Assembly (NCBI GenBank): GCA_009809945.1
Contig: WTPW01000083.1
Coordinates: 587,585-651,584, forward strand
Length of the DNA: 64,000 nucleotides
Reading direction: 5' to 3'
DNA from: Gigaspora margarita
Lineage: Eukaryota > Glomeromycota > Glomeromycetes > Diversisporales > Gigasporaceae
Position numbers and translations under genes: made by a program. The notes below the pieces were generated by a model. That model searched no databases, was not told the DNA's origin, and saw only the letters and a list, made by a program, of their open reading frames with translations. Positions 1 through 11,294 of the stretch are shown here, piece after piece. Each line of letters starts with the position of its first letter. Within the stretch, counting starts at the first letter, position 1.

Positions 1-118
1 TTCTTATGGACAGTAAGGACAGTGCAATTCACGTGATATTACTAAAACACCTACTAAAACCCTAACCCTAACTGTCCCTAACTAACTATTCACGTGATTT
101 TATCTGTCCCTAAGAATA

Positions 119-557
119 GGGTGTCCAGGATTATGCGATGCGATATTATGCGCATAATTTGCTATTTTTCGCATCGCATATGCTTCGCATAAACAAGCAA
201 AAAAAAGCATAAATCACGTGAATAAAAGTTGATTGGTTGTTGGGAATATGTTAACTTCATCCGGCAAGCTTTAAATTTGTAATTTAGGTGACAGAGTGAT
301 GATAGAATGTAGGTCCCGAAAAGTTCCGATGTAGAAAATGAATGAACTTAAATTACGAGCATAGTTGGAGCAAAATTTTTGGTGAACGTCCGAAAAAATC
401 CGAAAAACAGAACTAAAAGAATTAATTACATATAATAAAAATCGCATAATCGACCTAATTGATCGCATAATTTTAAATTTATTTCGCATCCATCGCATAA
501 TCAACCTCAGTTCGGCCGCATAATTTACCTCATCGCATCGCATAATCCTGGACACCC
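119..557. mobile_element. TA-flanked MITE with GATGCG-rich inverted termini
   Basis: The ends GGGTGTCCAGGATTATGCGA and its reverse complement, about 25 bp each, are almost perfectly inverted and flanked by TA on both sides (117-118, 558-559), as expected for a Tc1/mariner-type non-autonomous element. The termini continue as reiterated GCATCGCATAA words. No transposase is encoded; the minus-strand open frame inside is incidental. A related element lies at 19927-20513. Confidence 0.8.
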
Positions 558-724
558 TACCTAAGAACTGTCCGTAGATCGTCCGCATGCGCATTAATGT
601 GCATTCATGTGCATGATTGAGGAATCATGCGCACGCATGAAACCCATCTCTATCCTTGCGCCATTTTCTGATTTTCACATGCTTTTAGCCTTACCTGTAA
701 TGGCATTATTGAAGGACGATAGTA

Positions 725-1105
725 GCTCACCCACAAAAAATTTTCCAGTCATGTGACTTTTTGTGGCACAAACCAATCAAAATTTGAGATCAGGTGTAAC
801 GTGAAAATCAAAACAATCAAAACAATCGAATAAAGCGAAAGAATTAAAGTAATAAATCGAGTGGTTAGGGTTTAGGTTAGACGCTTGGTTAGAGTGTTAC
901 TGATACCAAAATTTTGCAAGGAATTTTTTTTGTTAATGCGCAGTAGACGATTTCATAGACAAACTTCGGAGTTATTAGTGATTTTTTTATGAAAAATCGT
1001 AAAAAGCGCAATTTTTACGTTACACCTGATCCTAAAATTCAATTGGTTTGCGCCTAGTTTGCGCCACAAAAAGTCACATGATCGGAAAATTTTTTGTGGG
1101 TGAGC
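725..1105. mobile_element. TA-flanked MITE with telomere-like core
   Basis: The terminal inverted repeats run from GCTCACCCACAAAAAATTTT to its complement, about 43 bp, and are flanked by TA (723-724, 1106-1107). A second inner inverted repeat (CAGGTGTAACGTGAAAAT) frames a core with GGTTAGGGTTTAGGTTAG and AAAATTTTGCAAGGAATTTT. The same core recurs at 17250-17560, so the two belong to one lineage. Non-coding. Confidence 0.85.
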
Positions 1106-1348
1106 TACGTAGTTTTTATGGAAGTGACAGGTCATGTGCTTGCTCTTCATTTCGATCACATGATATCCTATCACTTCACAATATATATGCAAATTAAGTA
1201 GAAACATGCGAAATATGCGATCACCAGGGGTGTAACATTACCGTAATTTATAAATTTTATCGTAAGTTACTGAACCCAGCATTAACTTACCAGATAAATT
1301 ACTATACTTCCTGAAAATCCCGACTACCATGTTCGTGTTTTGTGTTTA

Positions 1349-1547
1349 GGCGAGACCAACTGGATTCTGTGTTCTCAGAGTCCTAGGGCTACGGGAAATT
1401 TCGGAAAATTTTATACAGTCACGGAACAATTCGAAAAAATTTTTTTTTTGAAAAATAATTTTTTAAAATTTTACTATGTGAACCACCACCCCCCTCTTCC
1501 GGAGGGGAGAGGGGGTAATGAAAACACAGAATCTAGTTGGTCTCGCC
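1349..1547. mobile_element. Harbinger-like MITE, TTA target duplication
   Basis: The ends GGCGAGACCAACTGGATTCT and AGAATCTAGTTGGTCTCGCC are inverted repeats of about 25 bp. TTA flanks both sides (1346-1348, 1548-1550), the trinucleotide duplication typical of PIF/Harbinger. A CCCCCTCTTCCGGAGGGGAG hairpin lies inside. Non-coding. Confidence 0.75.
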
Positions 1548-1549
1548 TT

Positions 1550-2197
1550 ATTGACTGGAAATGTTCTGATATTACATTATCTTTAATGTCGGTCATTTTA
1601 TGCGCAGATTATGCTCTATTAATTATGCGAAATTAGCCCGATAAGCAAATATGCTATCGCATATGTTTCTCAAATTTATGCGCTATCGCAGATATTGCAC
1701 ATGACCAGGTCATAACAGGTCATGTTACTAAGTTCAATTAGTGAAGTCATATGACTTCATTAATTGAACTTGAGGACCCTTAATGTAGACCCGGGTCTAA
1801 CAATTTTATCGTAGACCGGGCAGCTTGAAATATGATTGGTCAATTAATACTTAGCATTTTTAGAAACTTTGAGTGAAAGTATCTCGAAAATAACCAAATA
1901 AAAAAAAATTTTTTATGCAATTACTAAAATATTCCCGTTTAGCCTTTGAAAATTTTTATTACAATTTATATTTTAATATACAGTTTATTTACGATAAATA
2001 ATAATTTATTTAAAATACTTTATTTTTAAAATAATCATGATATTATTAAAACAATTCTAAAGTTATAGAAAAAAAATAATTTAACCATTAAAAAAAAATT
2101 ATCATACTGTATGATTAACATTACATCACCTGATAATTAAAAAAATTTTTATTAAATAAAAAATTTTCATAAATCAAGATTGCAAAGACTATATATA
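1550..2197. other. Intergenic AT-rich DNA with a 40-bp palindrome
   Basis: No gene is visible. The stretch 1731-1770 is a 40-bp palindrome centred on GTCATATGAC with one mismatched pair, followed by GACCCGGGTC words. From 1860 to 2197 the sequence is plain AT-rich DNA and forms the 3' flank of the transporter gene. Confidence 0.6.
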
Positions 2198-4823
2198 TTA
2201 TAAGATATAAGTAAATGAAGGATGTAAATCTCCTAAATGCGCAGCATCATCCGCATTAGATCCTTTCAAAAATCTTTTAGGGTCTTCAAGCTTATATTTA
2301 TTCATTCTTTTTAAATAACAATATTGAAAAATAGATAAAACTATGCCGATAATTAGAAGTGATAGCGTAACAGTATGACCAAATATATAAGCTGGAGCAT
2401 CGCTATCTTTATATATTTGTGCACTTAATACTCCACCCAAGTTACTCCCGCCAACCACTATTGCGAAACCTACGGCACGTTTAGTTTCACCTGCAATGTT
2501 ATCTGCCGCCCTTTTTGTTACATTATTTAAATACGAAATTTTTTGTTAATTTTTTAGATAGATGTTAATTAATATAAAACGCAACTTAAAATGGTTAAGA
2601 ATGAATAATATATATTAGAGACATTACCATGCAATAACTAAGGGACAGGATACAAACATACCCAATCCAATGACACAAATACCAGTGTATTTCACTAAAA
2701 TACAAAATATTATTATAATACAAAATATTTTTTCAGATTAAATTTATAAATAAAACTTACAAGCAATACTAGTACCATGTACAATGAGGAATGAGTATCC
2801 AATAATTGATATTAATAAACTAAATATTAAATATGGACTACGAATTCTGTGATTATCAGATAATTTCGATATGATAATAGATGAAATACATCCAATAATA
2901 AATGGAGGAGTGGAAAGAAGTTGGGAAATAACTAATAAAAAAAATAGTAGATAAATAATTTATTAGTTGGTTTATGATATAAAACTAGATGAAAATAAAT
3001 GTTGTTAAATGAACATTACCACCATCAAATCCCATACCATTCACGATAGATGGAATGAAAAACGAGAAAGAGTATAAAGTAGCAAGCACACAGAAATTGA
3101 TAAACATAAATACGTAGACTTTCTAAATAATAATATAAATTAAATGAGATAATTAATATAACCCGTAAAAAATTGGTCTACCAAGTCAGTTTCTGATATA
3201 TAATATATGTTACGGCTGATGCTGAAGTTGGCTGATGCTGAAGCTTAGGGGTCTCGATTGGAAACTATAATCCCTGCTAAAATCCACATATACTCTATAA
3301 ATATAAAATCTACACCCAAACCCTAACCTAACCCTATAAGACAAAAGCGAAAAAAACATCCAAAAAAATTTTTTAACTTTTATATCAAAATAGGTCAAAG
3401 CTTCAGCATCAGCCAACTTCAGCATCAGCCGTGATATCTAATAATTTATAATGTTTTCAAATCCGATACCACTCAATTCTGATACCAATCCTGTCCACCA
3501 TGCATATCGGTTTTGGGAGGTTCGACAGTAGATTAATATAAAAATTTTTTTTATAAACATTACCAAATCTTTAAAAGCCAAGGTAATCTGATGTTTATCA
3601 AAATGAGTTGCGTAGGCATGCCCTGTATCATTTCGTAATCTGTCAACGGCTAGCTTTTGTTCGTAATCTGTAAGCCAAATAGTGATTTCTGGATAATCCG
3701 AGATTAAAAAGTAACAGCAAAATGCAATTATAACTGTAATCGCTCCTTCAACAAGAAATAACTGGGATAAAAAGAAATGGTGCAATAACAAAAGAAAAAA
3801 TAAGAGAAATATTATAAAATAAACAAGACACACACACACATATATATATGAATATTTACCCATTGCCAACTATTAAAGCCAAATTTACCATTCAAACTTG
3901 AGATCGAAAATGCAATAAGACCATTAAATGCACCAGACATTATGACTCCAGCATTAAAAAAGCTAATTCGATAACTTCGTTCAGATCTCTTATACCATTT
4001 GGTAAGATAAAATATTACACCAGAATAAAGACCAGTTTGAAAAGTACCCAATAAAAATCGTGTAGCCATCAATTGAGAATAATTTTTTACCTTTGAAAAA
4101 TAATTCATAATAAATTAAAATAGATTATTAACCACATAGATCACAAATTACTACATATATTTATGTATCTTTAACACTTACGAATGCCATGGCTATCACT
4201 ATGGAACCCCATGAGATCATGCGCGTTGAAACTATAAAAAGAAATTAAACAATGAGGATAAAATACAACTTTACTAATAATTATATAAATGAATATAAAT
4301 AACTGACTCCAAACTGAAGGTTTGATCTTGATTGCAATAATATTAGTTGGCACTTCAAATAATATATAACCTCTACAAAGTAAAGGAATAAAGATCAAAT
4401 TGTGAAATGAAAGGCAGCTAATTTATAAATAATAGAAAAAAGCTTACAAAAAGAATATAGATAAAGCCCAATTATATTCATTACCAACTAAATTGAGATC
4501 ATGTTCCAAATGGGCTAATTTTGCGTTTCCAATATTGACTCTAAAGTAATAAACAAAAGATATGAAAAATTTGATAGGATTTGTTTACAAAGTATTTAAA
4601 ATACATACCTATCCAGGAAGCTGAGGATATTAAGAACAATAATTAAAGGAATGATTCTTAGATCAATCTTTTTTATTAATTTTTTTTCTTTGGCATCTGT
4701 AATAACTTCTGGATTGGTTATGAGTTCGGTTTTCTTTTTTTCTTCGGTATTTATAGTAACTTCATTTTGCATGTTTATGATTTCATCTTTCTTTTCAGAA
4801 CCATCGATTGAATGTGTAGACAT
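2198..4823 (-). CDS. MFS transporter, anion:cation symporter (allantoate permease-like) family
   Basis: Ten exons splice to an uninterrupted 501-residue protein. Exons from 5' to 3' (plus coordinates): 4609-4823, 4448-4540, 4308-4372, 4182-4231, 3860-4090, 3564-3761, 3020-3122, 2761-2931, 2628-2694, 2198-2510. All introns are GT-AG and every phase agrees. The total of 1506 nt including the stop and about 12 hydrophobic segments are normal for the family. Signatures are FLDRVNIGNAKLA at the end of TM1, GYILFEVPTN, FLISDYPE before the central loop, and NIAGETKR followed by SNLGG near TM10. Known relatives (Dal5/TNA1-like carriers) import allantoate, nicotinate, vitamins or dipeptides across the plasma membrane; the substrate here cannot be read from sequence. 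The ATG at 4823 opens a Glu/Lys-rich cytosolic N-terminus of about 50 residues. Intron 4 needs an uncommon GTCAGT donor. Intron 6 (3123-3563) is swollen by a MITE but still splices in frame. Confidence 0.9.
3213..3431. mobile_element. MITE with doubled GGCTGATGCTGAAG termini, in an intron
   Basis: Each end carries two direct copies of GGCTGATGCTGAAG, inverted relative to the other end. The core holds ACCCAAACCCTAACCTAACC. The element lies inside intron 6 of the MFS gene and leaves both splice sites intact. A second, diverged family member is at 16874-17088. Confidence 0.85.
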
Positions 4824-5077
4824 ACTTAATGATATAGAATAAATTTAGGATGAATTTAAACTTTGTGTTCGTAATGAACTGATGAGCAAAACATAAGAAG
4901 TTCTGTTATAAATACATATTGAATTATGGGCAAAATGGCATTTTTTTTTTCTGTACCATGCATGCGCATGTTATGCTGTGTGCATGCTATATATAACACA
5001 GTTTAAAAATATACATATTTAATAGTAATAATTTTTGATTCATTGACCTTTTTTGATTATTTTACAACGGTATCAAG

Positions 5078-6407
5078 ATGATATATTATGAGCTACTAGT
5101 AAATTTACCAGCGATTGTGATTTTTTTATTTTTGTTTAATGTATATCGATACATCAAATCAAAATATTTAAAGTACGTACGTTATGACGGCAAATTTGAC
5201 CTAGCACAATCCAAATTTGTGCTATGCTCGATGTTATTTTTATTTTTATTTCTATTTCTATATATATATTTTTTCTATTTTCGGTTATTATGTCCATTTA
5301 TAGTAGTATTCGACTCGATGGACGATAGAGTCATTGGACTCGATTGAGTCGATAGAGTCTATGGAATCCATTGAATCGATTTTTAGTCTTAATTAAAAGT
5401 ATATAAGAGCCTTGAGCTCACCTCAATAAAGAATAACCAGTTAAGAGTTGATAACTCAGTTCGAATTAGAGTTAAGAACTCAGTGGAGTTCGAAAGCTTT
5501 AGTTGTAGCTTTAACTAAGTAGAGCAAGAAAGCTCGAAGATAGAGTTCAACGTTGTAAAGTAATAACCTTCGAAATTAGAGTAGAAGTGTTATCGTTAAT
5601 AATTTTCCGATAAATAATTGAATAAACTGTTATTATTATAAATCGACAACTTGAAATCGTATTTAGCCAAATCCCGTGACCTCATATTAAAGTCTCGTGA
5701 CATAATCTAGAGCTCTATTTCGACCCTAGTTACTCGGACCAAGTCTTTCCACGTCTCAATCGAAGCCTTAGCGTTATTTGGGTTGAGTTAGAGTTAGTGT
5801 TTGTAGTGTATAATTGCTATACTTAGACGTAAGGGACTATTTTTCCTTTCACAACGTACGTACGGTGCAAAGTCTAAAAACCACAATTACTCCTTATTGA
5901 GAAAAATATAAACGGTGGAATTAAATACTGTATTCCAGTGCAATTTGACAAAAGGTTACATTACAGATTACGTAAGTAGAATATAAAGTAGCACATTAAA
6001 ATTAACATTTCTTAAATTATCGACGATATTTTACATGCACATTTTATTGGTGTTAATAATTTAAGGAAATATTAAATTTAAATGCTTATATTTTTTTTTT
6101 ATAAGGAGCGATTGTGGTTTTTATATTTCTTGCATCGTACATAATTAATATGCTCTATTCCATTTTGAAAGAATTAAACAAATTTGACAACTATGATCAA
6201 ATCTTATTGCTATGCACAGTAAATGATTTACGATTTTATTTTTTTTTGGTTTTAATAACCGGGACCACTTCAATATTCCTTTATTTATCACTTATTGTTA
6301 TTACACATTTACGAAGAATAACTAAGCAACAATACATGGGCATAAAGACTAGGGCTGCACTACAGCCTTCCGTAAACCATAGATTTTTACCCCGGGCCCG
6401 AAGTTAG
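5078..6407 (+). pseudogene. Small membrane-protein gene split by a solo LTR
   Basis: I do not recognise the family. The first segment (5078-5179) encodes a hydrophobic helix (NLPAIVIFLFLFNVY). After the LTR the same frame resumes at 5859 through VQFDKRLHYRL to a GTAAGT donor at 5972. An AG acceptor at 6105 restores frame into AIVVFIFLASYIINMLYSIL, a further helix near FYFFLVLITGTTSIFLYLSL and a basic tail. One in-frame TAA (5875-5877) remains, so the gene was dead or died after insertion. The last ~15 codons before the stop at 6405 run into a different, G+C-richer repeat, so the true C-terminus is uncertain. The start ATG is the first in a short AT-rich leader; exons further upstream are possible. 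Confidence 0.55.
5180..5853. mobile_element. Solo LTR of a retrotransposon
   Basis: A 674-bp block interrupts the membrane-protein reading frame and is bounded by ACGTA at 5175-5179 and 5854-5858, a 5-bp duplication. The ends read CGTTATGAC and TTTCACA, the canonical TG...CA with the first T changed. It has a TATATAAG box (about 5401), a downstream CAATAAAG and the richer C+G content usual for LTRs. No internal region or second LTR is present. The superfamily (gypsy or copia) cannot be told from an LTR alone. Confidence 0.75.
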
Positions 6408-7069
6408 CTAGTACAGGACAATCCTAACTAGACTTTAAATAAAATAAAAATTGTTAACACCGAAAAGTCCACCCAGCTAGATCAGCCAAGTCCTAGTCAT
6501 GTTAAACCAAAAAGCCATGGCTAATAACCAGACCACGGCAAAAAACGTCTGTAAAGTCTTCTTCTAGTGGTTTCCTCCGAAGCCGTCTCCGACCATCCTT
6601 GAAGTCCGTTTCTGAACCACTCCGGCCTTCGTACCCAAAATGGTGGTTAGTGTAAACACTGTCGATCTTTTGGAGGGGGTACACCAAAAAGCCCACTTTT
6701 TGAAAATTTTACGACGAAAAAAAAGCAACAGAGCGAATGATTTACGATTTTATTAGTCGTATCAAAAACAAAAGATTCAAGTGTGTGAAAAACTCTAATA
6801 TATAAATTAGATACTGGACCCATCGTTAAACGACGGGTTTTGTTTACGTTGCAATAATATAAATAATTTTCTATTGTCTATTTCTATTAAACTATTGTTA
6901 AATATTATACAATTATTAAATTTTATTATTGCACAGTATATCATGTTAATTATATTCTTCTCATTAATACTAATTCTCAATCAATTAAAAAAACAAATCT
7001 TTTTTTAGCAATTTTTCTTGAATTTTTTATCACAAACTAAAATAAACATAGCCAAATATGGACTAAAAT
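6408..7069. other. Non-coding stretch with a fragment of a dispersed retroposon core
   Basis: From 6430 to 6720 the sequence is markedly less AT-rich. At 6660-6705 it contains GATCTTTTGGAGGGGGTAC followed by CCCACTTTTTG, the same module found in the poly(A)-tailed retroposons at 11295-12400, 13292-14467, about 15650-16717 and 21011-22414. This is probably a truncated or older copy. Nothing recognisable lies between 6720 and 7069. Confidence 0.5.
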
Positions 7070-7422
7070 TTTATTTTTTATTATTTATTTTTTTTGATTT
7101 TTTTTAATTCGTTTTAATTTTATTTTTAAATTATTTTTTCATTTTTTTTTAATGTTTTAATTTTTATTCTTTTTTTTGTTTTTTTTTAAATTATTTTTAT
7201 TTTTTCATTTTTTAAATTATTTTGTTATTTTTTTGTATTTTTTTCTAATTATTTATTTTTTTAATTCGTTTAATTATATTTTTTAAATTTTTTAATTTTT
7301 TAATTTTTTATTTGTTTTTTCATTTTTTTATTTGTTTTTTGTTATTTTATTTTTTATTTTTTAAATTATTTTTTATTATTTTTTTTTTTAAATTATTTGT
7401 TATTTTTTTTAATTCATTTTAA
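7070..7422. repeat. T-rich low-complexity tract
   Basis: About 350 bp of runs such as TTTTTTAAATTATTTTT on the plus strand (A-rich on the minus strand). It directly abuts the poly(A) end of the Rep-like pseudogene, so it may be an expanded, decayed poly(A) tail rather than independent sequence. Confidence 0.6.
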
Positions 7423-9307
7423 TTTTTTTTTTGATGATCATGTCATACTTTATTTCAAAGAATACAGTTACATATGAAATGCTGACATAAAGTTCTTCAT
7501 TACAATATCTAATTCTATTTTTTTATTATAATCAAAATTATTAGTTTCAATATTTTGTTGTTTGTTTAAATCTTTTTGATAATTTTGTTGAATTTGAAAT
7601 TGTTGCTAGTAGATTTCTAATTGAGTATTATATTTCATTGATTTCTTGCTATTAATTTTATTTTTCCACTTTTATCTTTTGTATACTCTGAATCATTTAT
7701 ATCATATCCACTTATTTGTGAATTATATTCAGAATTTACTAAATCATCAAATTCAAGTTTTTGTTTTTTGTTTATATTTTGAACTTGATCTTTATTATAT
7801 TTTTGTTCTGAGCTTTCAATTTGAGAACTATATTCATCAAGAATATATTGTTTTGAATGTTCTATATTTTTTGCCTTTCTTTTATCTTTACTTGATGAAA
7901 CAATAATTTGTTTACCAGAATCAGATTTAGAAATATTAGTTATACTCAATCAGTAATATCATCAATATTTTCAATAGTAGAAATTTTGTTTATTTCATTT
8001 TCCCAAGACTGTCTTCAATAATAATATTCTGTTGCAGTATTTTGAAATATTGTTCATTTCAATTTCTAGATCTATTGTAACTTTTTAAAGTTGTTTTTCT
8101 ATTAAATTCAATATTATAAATTCTATTGTTTATTTCTTTTCTCAAAAATATGTATAATATCACCTTTTTCAATTCTTGAATTAGTAGGATCTTCTTCAAA
8201 TTTTATTATAAATCTAACTCTTTGAATAAATACTTCAATATCAATTAAAGAATTATGTTCTCTTAAATTTTTATAAAGGATTTCAATAGGTCCATTAGCA
8301 GTTATATATATATACTTTGCAACAACATTTGTTTTTCTATATTTCACATTCATTAAACAATAGTTTTGATTAGTTAGTTATAAAAAATTTGTCCAACTAA
8401 TATTTGATCCATAAAATTATTTAATAAAATTTCTGTATCTCAATTATAATTAAATTTATCATTATTGTAATTTTCAAATGGTTTGATATCATTTTTTAAA
8501 TATATTTCAGGAAATAATTCTTTACAAAGATCACTTTTTCTGTGCCTTTATCACTATAGATATAGATTACACAAGGCTCCCAAAATCAATTAATTTCTTT
8601 TAATGAATTAATTGTTTGTTTTTAATAGTATTTGCAATATCTCGTAAACCTTGGGTTGTTCATTCCCAATTTTTACTTTTATATGCATATTTAGTGATTA
8701 CACAATCAACATCTTTTCTATTTATTACTTCTTTGACTGCTATTTTACAGTAAATTTCTTCTTTATTATAATATTCTTGTTTTTTATTATTTTTAAATTT
8801 AAATTCATCAAAAACCCAAGTAAAGGGACCAACAATATTTGAATCTTTGCTTATACGTGCAAAAGTTCTTTCACAAGATTTATTACACTTTTTATATATT
8901 TTTGAAAGATCAAATAAATTACATTTACATTTCTGATAATTAGAATTTTTGCATCTATTATATTCTTTCCTAGTATATTCTAAACAGTCTTTATCTGTGC
9001 CATTAGTATATTCTAAATAAAGATTGGCTTCAAAAATCTTTTTGATTCCAGATCCTTTTTTAGTTTTAGAATTATATAAGCCAACTTTTAATTGTTTACT
9101 AGTTCTAAGCCTTGCATATCCTTGAGTATGGTATCTTTCAAGTTCTTTACTATTATTATTTAGTTCAAATTGAAATTGTAAATTATCAAATTGACAAGAA
9201 TTTTTATTAAAGATATTATCAATATGTAGTTTAATAGTTTCAAGCCTTTCATATAATGTAAAATTAAATTTTCTAAAACAAGTTTCAGAAGTTATTTTAG
9301 TTATTTT
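7423..9307 (-). pseudogene. Decayed Rep (HUH endonuclease + SF3 helicase), CRESS-DNA type, poly(A)-ended
   Basis: Reading on the minus strand, fragments in several frames give the order of a rolling-circle replication initiator: HTQGYARL (motif II, about 9104-9130), GTDKDCLEYTRKE (motif III region with its Tyr and Lys, about 8965-9002), GPFTWVFDEF (about 8806-8840), a worn Walker A VIYIYSDKGTEKV (about 8530-8572), KYIYITANGP (SF3 motif C, about 8288-8320) and RVRFIIKFE (arginine region, about 8192-8222). The Gly/Lys pattern of Walker A is broken, and frameshifts and TAA/TAG stops occur. TGA stands at probable Trp positions (8660, 8586, 8440, 8015, 7946). Downstream is a Lys/Asn/Gln-rich region, then AATAAAG, ATGATCATC and a poly(A) run (7423-7432). 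The N-terminal end is obscured by a MITE at 9308. The source could be a mycovirus, a virus-like plasmid or an endobacterial plasmid. Confidence 0.7.
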
Positions 9308-9553
9308 TTAAATGGGTTTTATAATTTAGTGCACTATTGTGCACTTTATAGTAATAAATACAAACAATGATTAGGATTAGGGTTAGGGTTAAAATTGGAG
9401 TTAGAATTAAAATTAATGTTTTAAAATATTAGTAAATCGCAAGAGGAGCATTTTTTGTTAGTAACACAACAGAGGTTATCCTAGTAAAATTTTGAGATAC
9501 ATCAAAAGAGTGCACCACAGTGCAGGTGCACTAAATTTTAAAACCCTTTTTAA
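9308..9553. mobile_element. MITE with GTGCAC-containing termini and TTAGGG core
   Basis: AAATGGGTTTTATAATTTAG near 9310 pairs with CTAAATTTTAAAACCCTTTT near 9531. GATTAGGATTAGGGTTAGGG sits in the centre. It abuts the 5' end of the Rep-like pseudogene and may have truncated it. Confidence 0.75.
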
Positions 9554-11275
9554 ATTATATAATAAAAATTCTACTAGGTACTTGAAAGTATTTAGTATAA
9601 ATATTAATAAAAACAAAAAAAGTAAAATTTGTCAAACAAGAAATCATGTTTTATATAAAATTTTATTAGGCCGTGCACATAAATAAAATTGTTTCTTGTA
9701 ATCTGGCCGGGTGAATTTTTTTAAAAAAGTCAAATTTTATTTTATATATAGTATATATGTAACCGCTGGCTATGTATAACTGGTTACACAGATCAGTACC
9801 CTAATTATAGGGTAAATAAATAGTAATCATAATAATCGCTTTTTTTGATTTTAAAAATGCAAACTAGCAGCTTTGTTTTTTTTTTAGGCATTTCTTTCAG
9901 ATTTGTCGCAGGTGTCGTCGCTGTGGTGTTGTTACAGCTTTTTGGTTGTCGCTAGTGTCATCGATATTGGTGCCTCTTGGTCTTTTTGGTGCCTCTCAGT
10001 CATTATTGGTGTCATCAGTGGGATATTGCTACTAGTGCCTTTTGACCGTCTGTTTATGGCGAGTTTTTTTAATAGATCACTATAGCCATTTCATTAGTAT
10101 TGTCTGTGAATTTGTTTCACTTTTGTTGGCAGTTTCATCATTTGCTATTTTATTGGTGTAGTCATTTATTCTTGTGTCGTTGTTTATGGTGCTGCTTCGC
10201 TAGTGGCATGTCATCGCTTATTTGTCTTTGACTTTGCTAGTGTGTTATATTTTGGGGTAGTTTAAGTATGTATACTTTCATTTTAGCTTTTTTTTGCTTT
10301 GCACAAATCTTTGTACACATTACTAATACTCTTCTTTCTTTACGAAAATACCCTCGCTGTTGGTATTGTCGTTATTGGAGATATTTTTTCATTGCTAGTT
10401 ATGTCATTATTGGAGTGGTAAATACCTTCATCGTGGCATCGTTGTTATTACCTTCATCATGGGTGTCATAGTTGTTGGAGCACAAAATACCTTTGTCTTT
10501 GGATGTTGTTATTAGAACTGCGAAATATCATTATCGTAGTTACTGTAATTGGTGTTATTGTCTTAGTCTTGCATTAGATTAGGTATTTGGTCTTTGATTG
10601 TGACTGATTTGGCTTCATTACTGGCACATTTTCTTTGGTATAATCATAAACTTTGTTATGTAGTACTAAAAGTATTAGTTAGAGTTTGGGTAGTTTTGTG
10701 GTTTTTTAGATAGCTAGGGTTAGTTAGTATTAGCTATAGGTAAGTAGGTTTAGGATAGTTTTTAGTTTTGTTAATGCTATTGTGGCATAATATAATCATT
10801 ATATTATGATAAAATTTACTTTTATATATGTATGCAAATTGTGTAACATAAATTGATATAATAAATATATATAATTACATGGTTATTCAGCCACTTGTAT
10901 CTGCGGCTATATATTTATTTTTTCTATTTTAATCGAATTATCACACAATGCCGATTTGAACCTGATTGGTCTTAAGTCGACTAGTAAATTTTTAATTTAA
11001 AAATTTTATATAATATTTTTTCTATTTATACAATAACAGCCAGGTCCCAGGTGCTCTTTAGCCTTAATATGTTATGAGAAACAATTAATTTTATTTGCAT
11101 GGCCTTAATGAAATTATTCTTGAGCCATTAAGTTTGTTTGTTCTTTGAACCAAAAAAACTTCATCAAAATTTGTGACATTTTTGCAAATATTTGTCTAAA
11201 TGAGCTATAATTTCATATACAAACTCTTGAATTTTATCACTATTAACTTTATTATACTCATATTGTATGTTATAT
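9554..11275. other. Gene-poor stretch with a strand-asymmetric G/T-rich block
   Basis: No supported gene. From about 9895 to 10620 the plus strand is rich in G and T, with loosely repeated words such as GTCATCGTTGTTATTGG and ATTGGTGTCATC. Short open frames there look like by-products of composition. The remainder is AT-rich. Confidence 0.5.
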
Positions 11276-11294
11276 TTGATTAATATGTTTTATT

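Noticed and set aside
59..75. Telomere from CCCTAACCCTAA words
   Set aside because: Only two or three units, and similar words recur inside MITEs; it is interstitial.
6640..6705. Ribozyme core in the CTCCAAAAGATCGA module
   Set aside because: Neither hammerhead nor HDV-type conserved residues could be matched.
7423..9307. Mitovirus-like origin from TGA=Trp usage
   Set aside because: The motifs are those of a HUH/SF3 Rep, not an RNA-dependent RNA polymerase.
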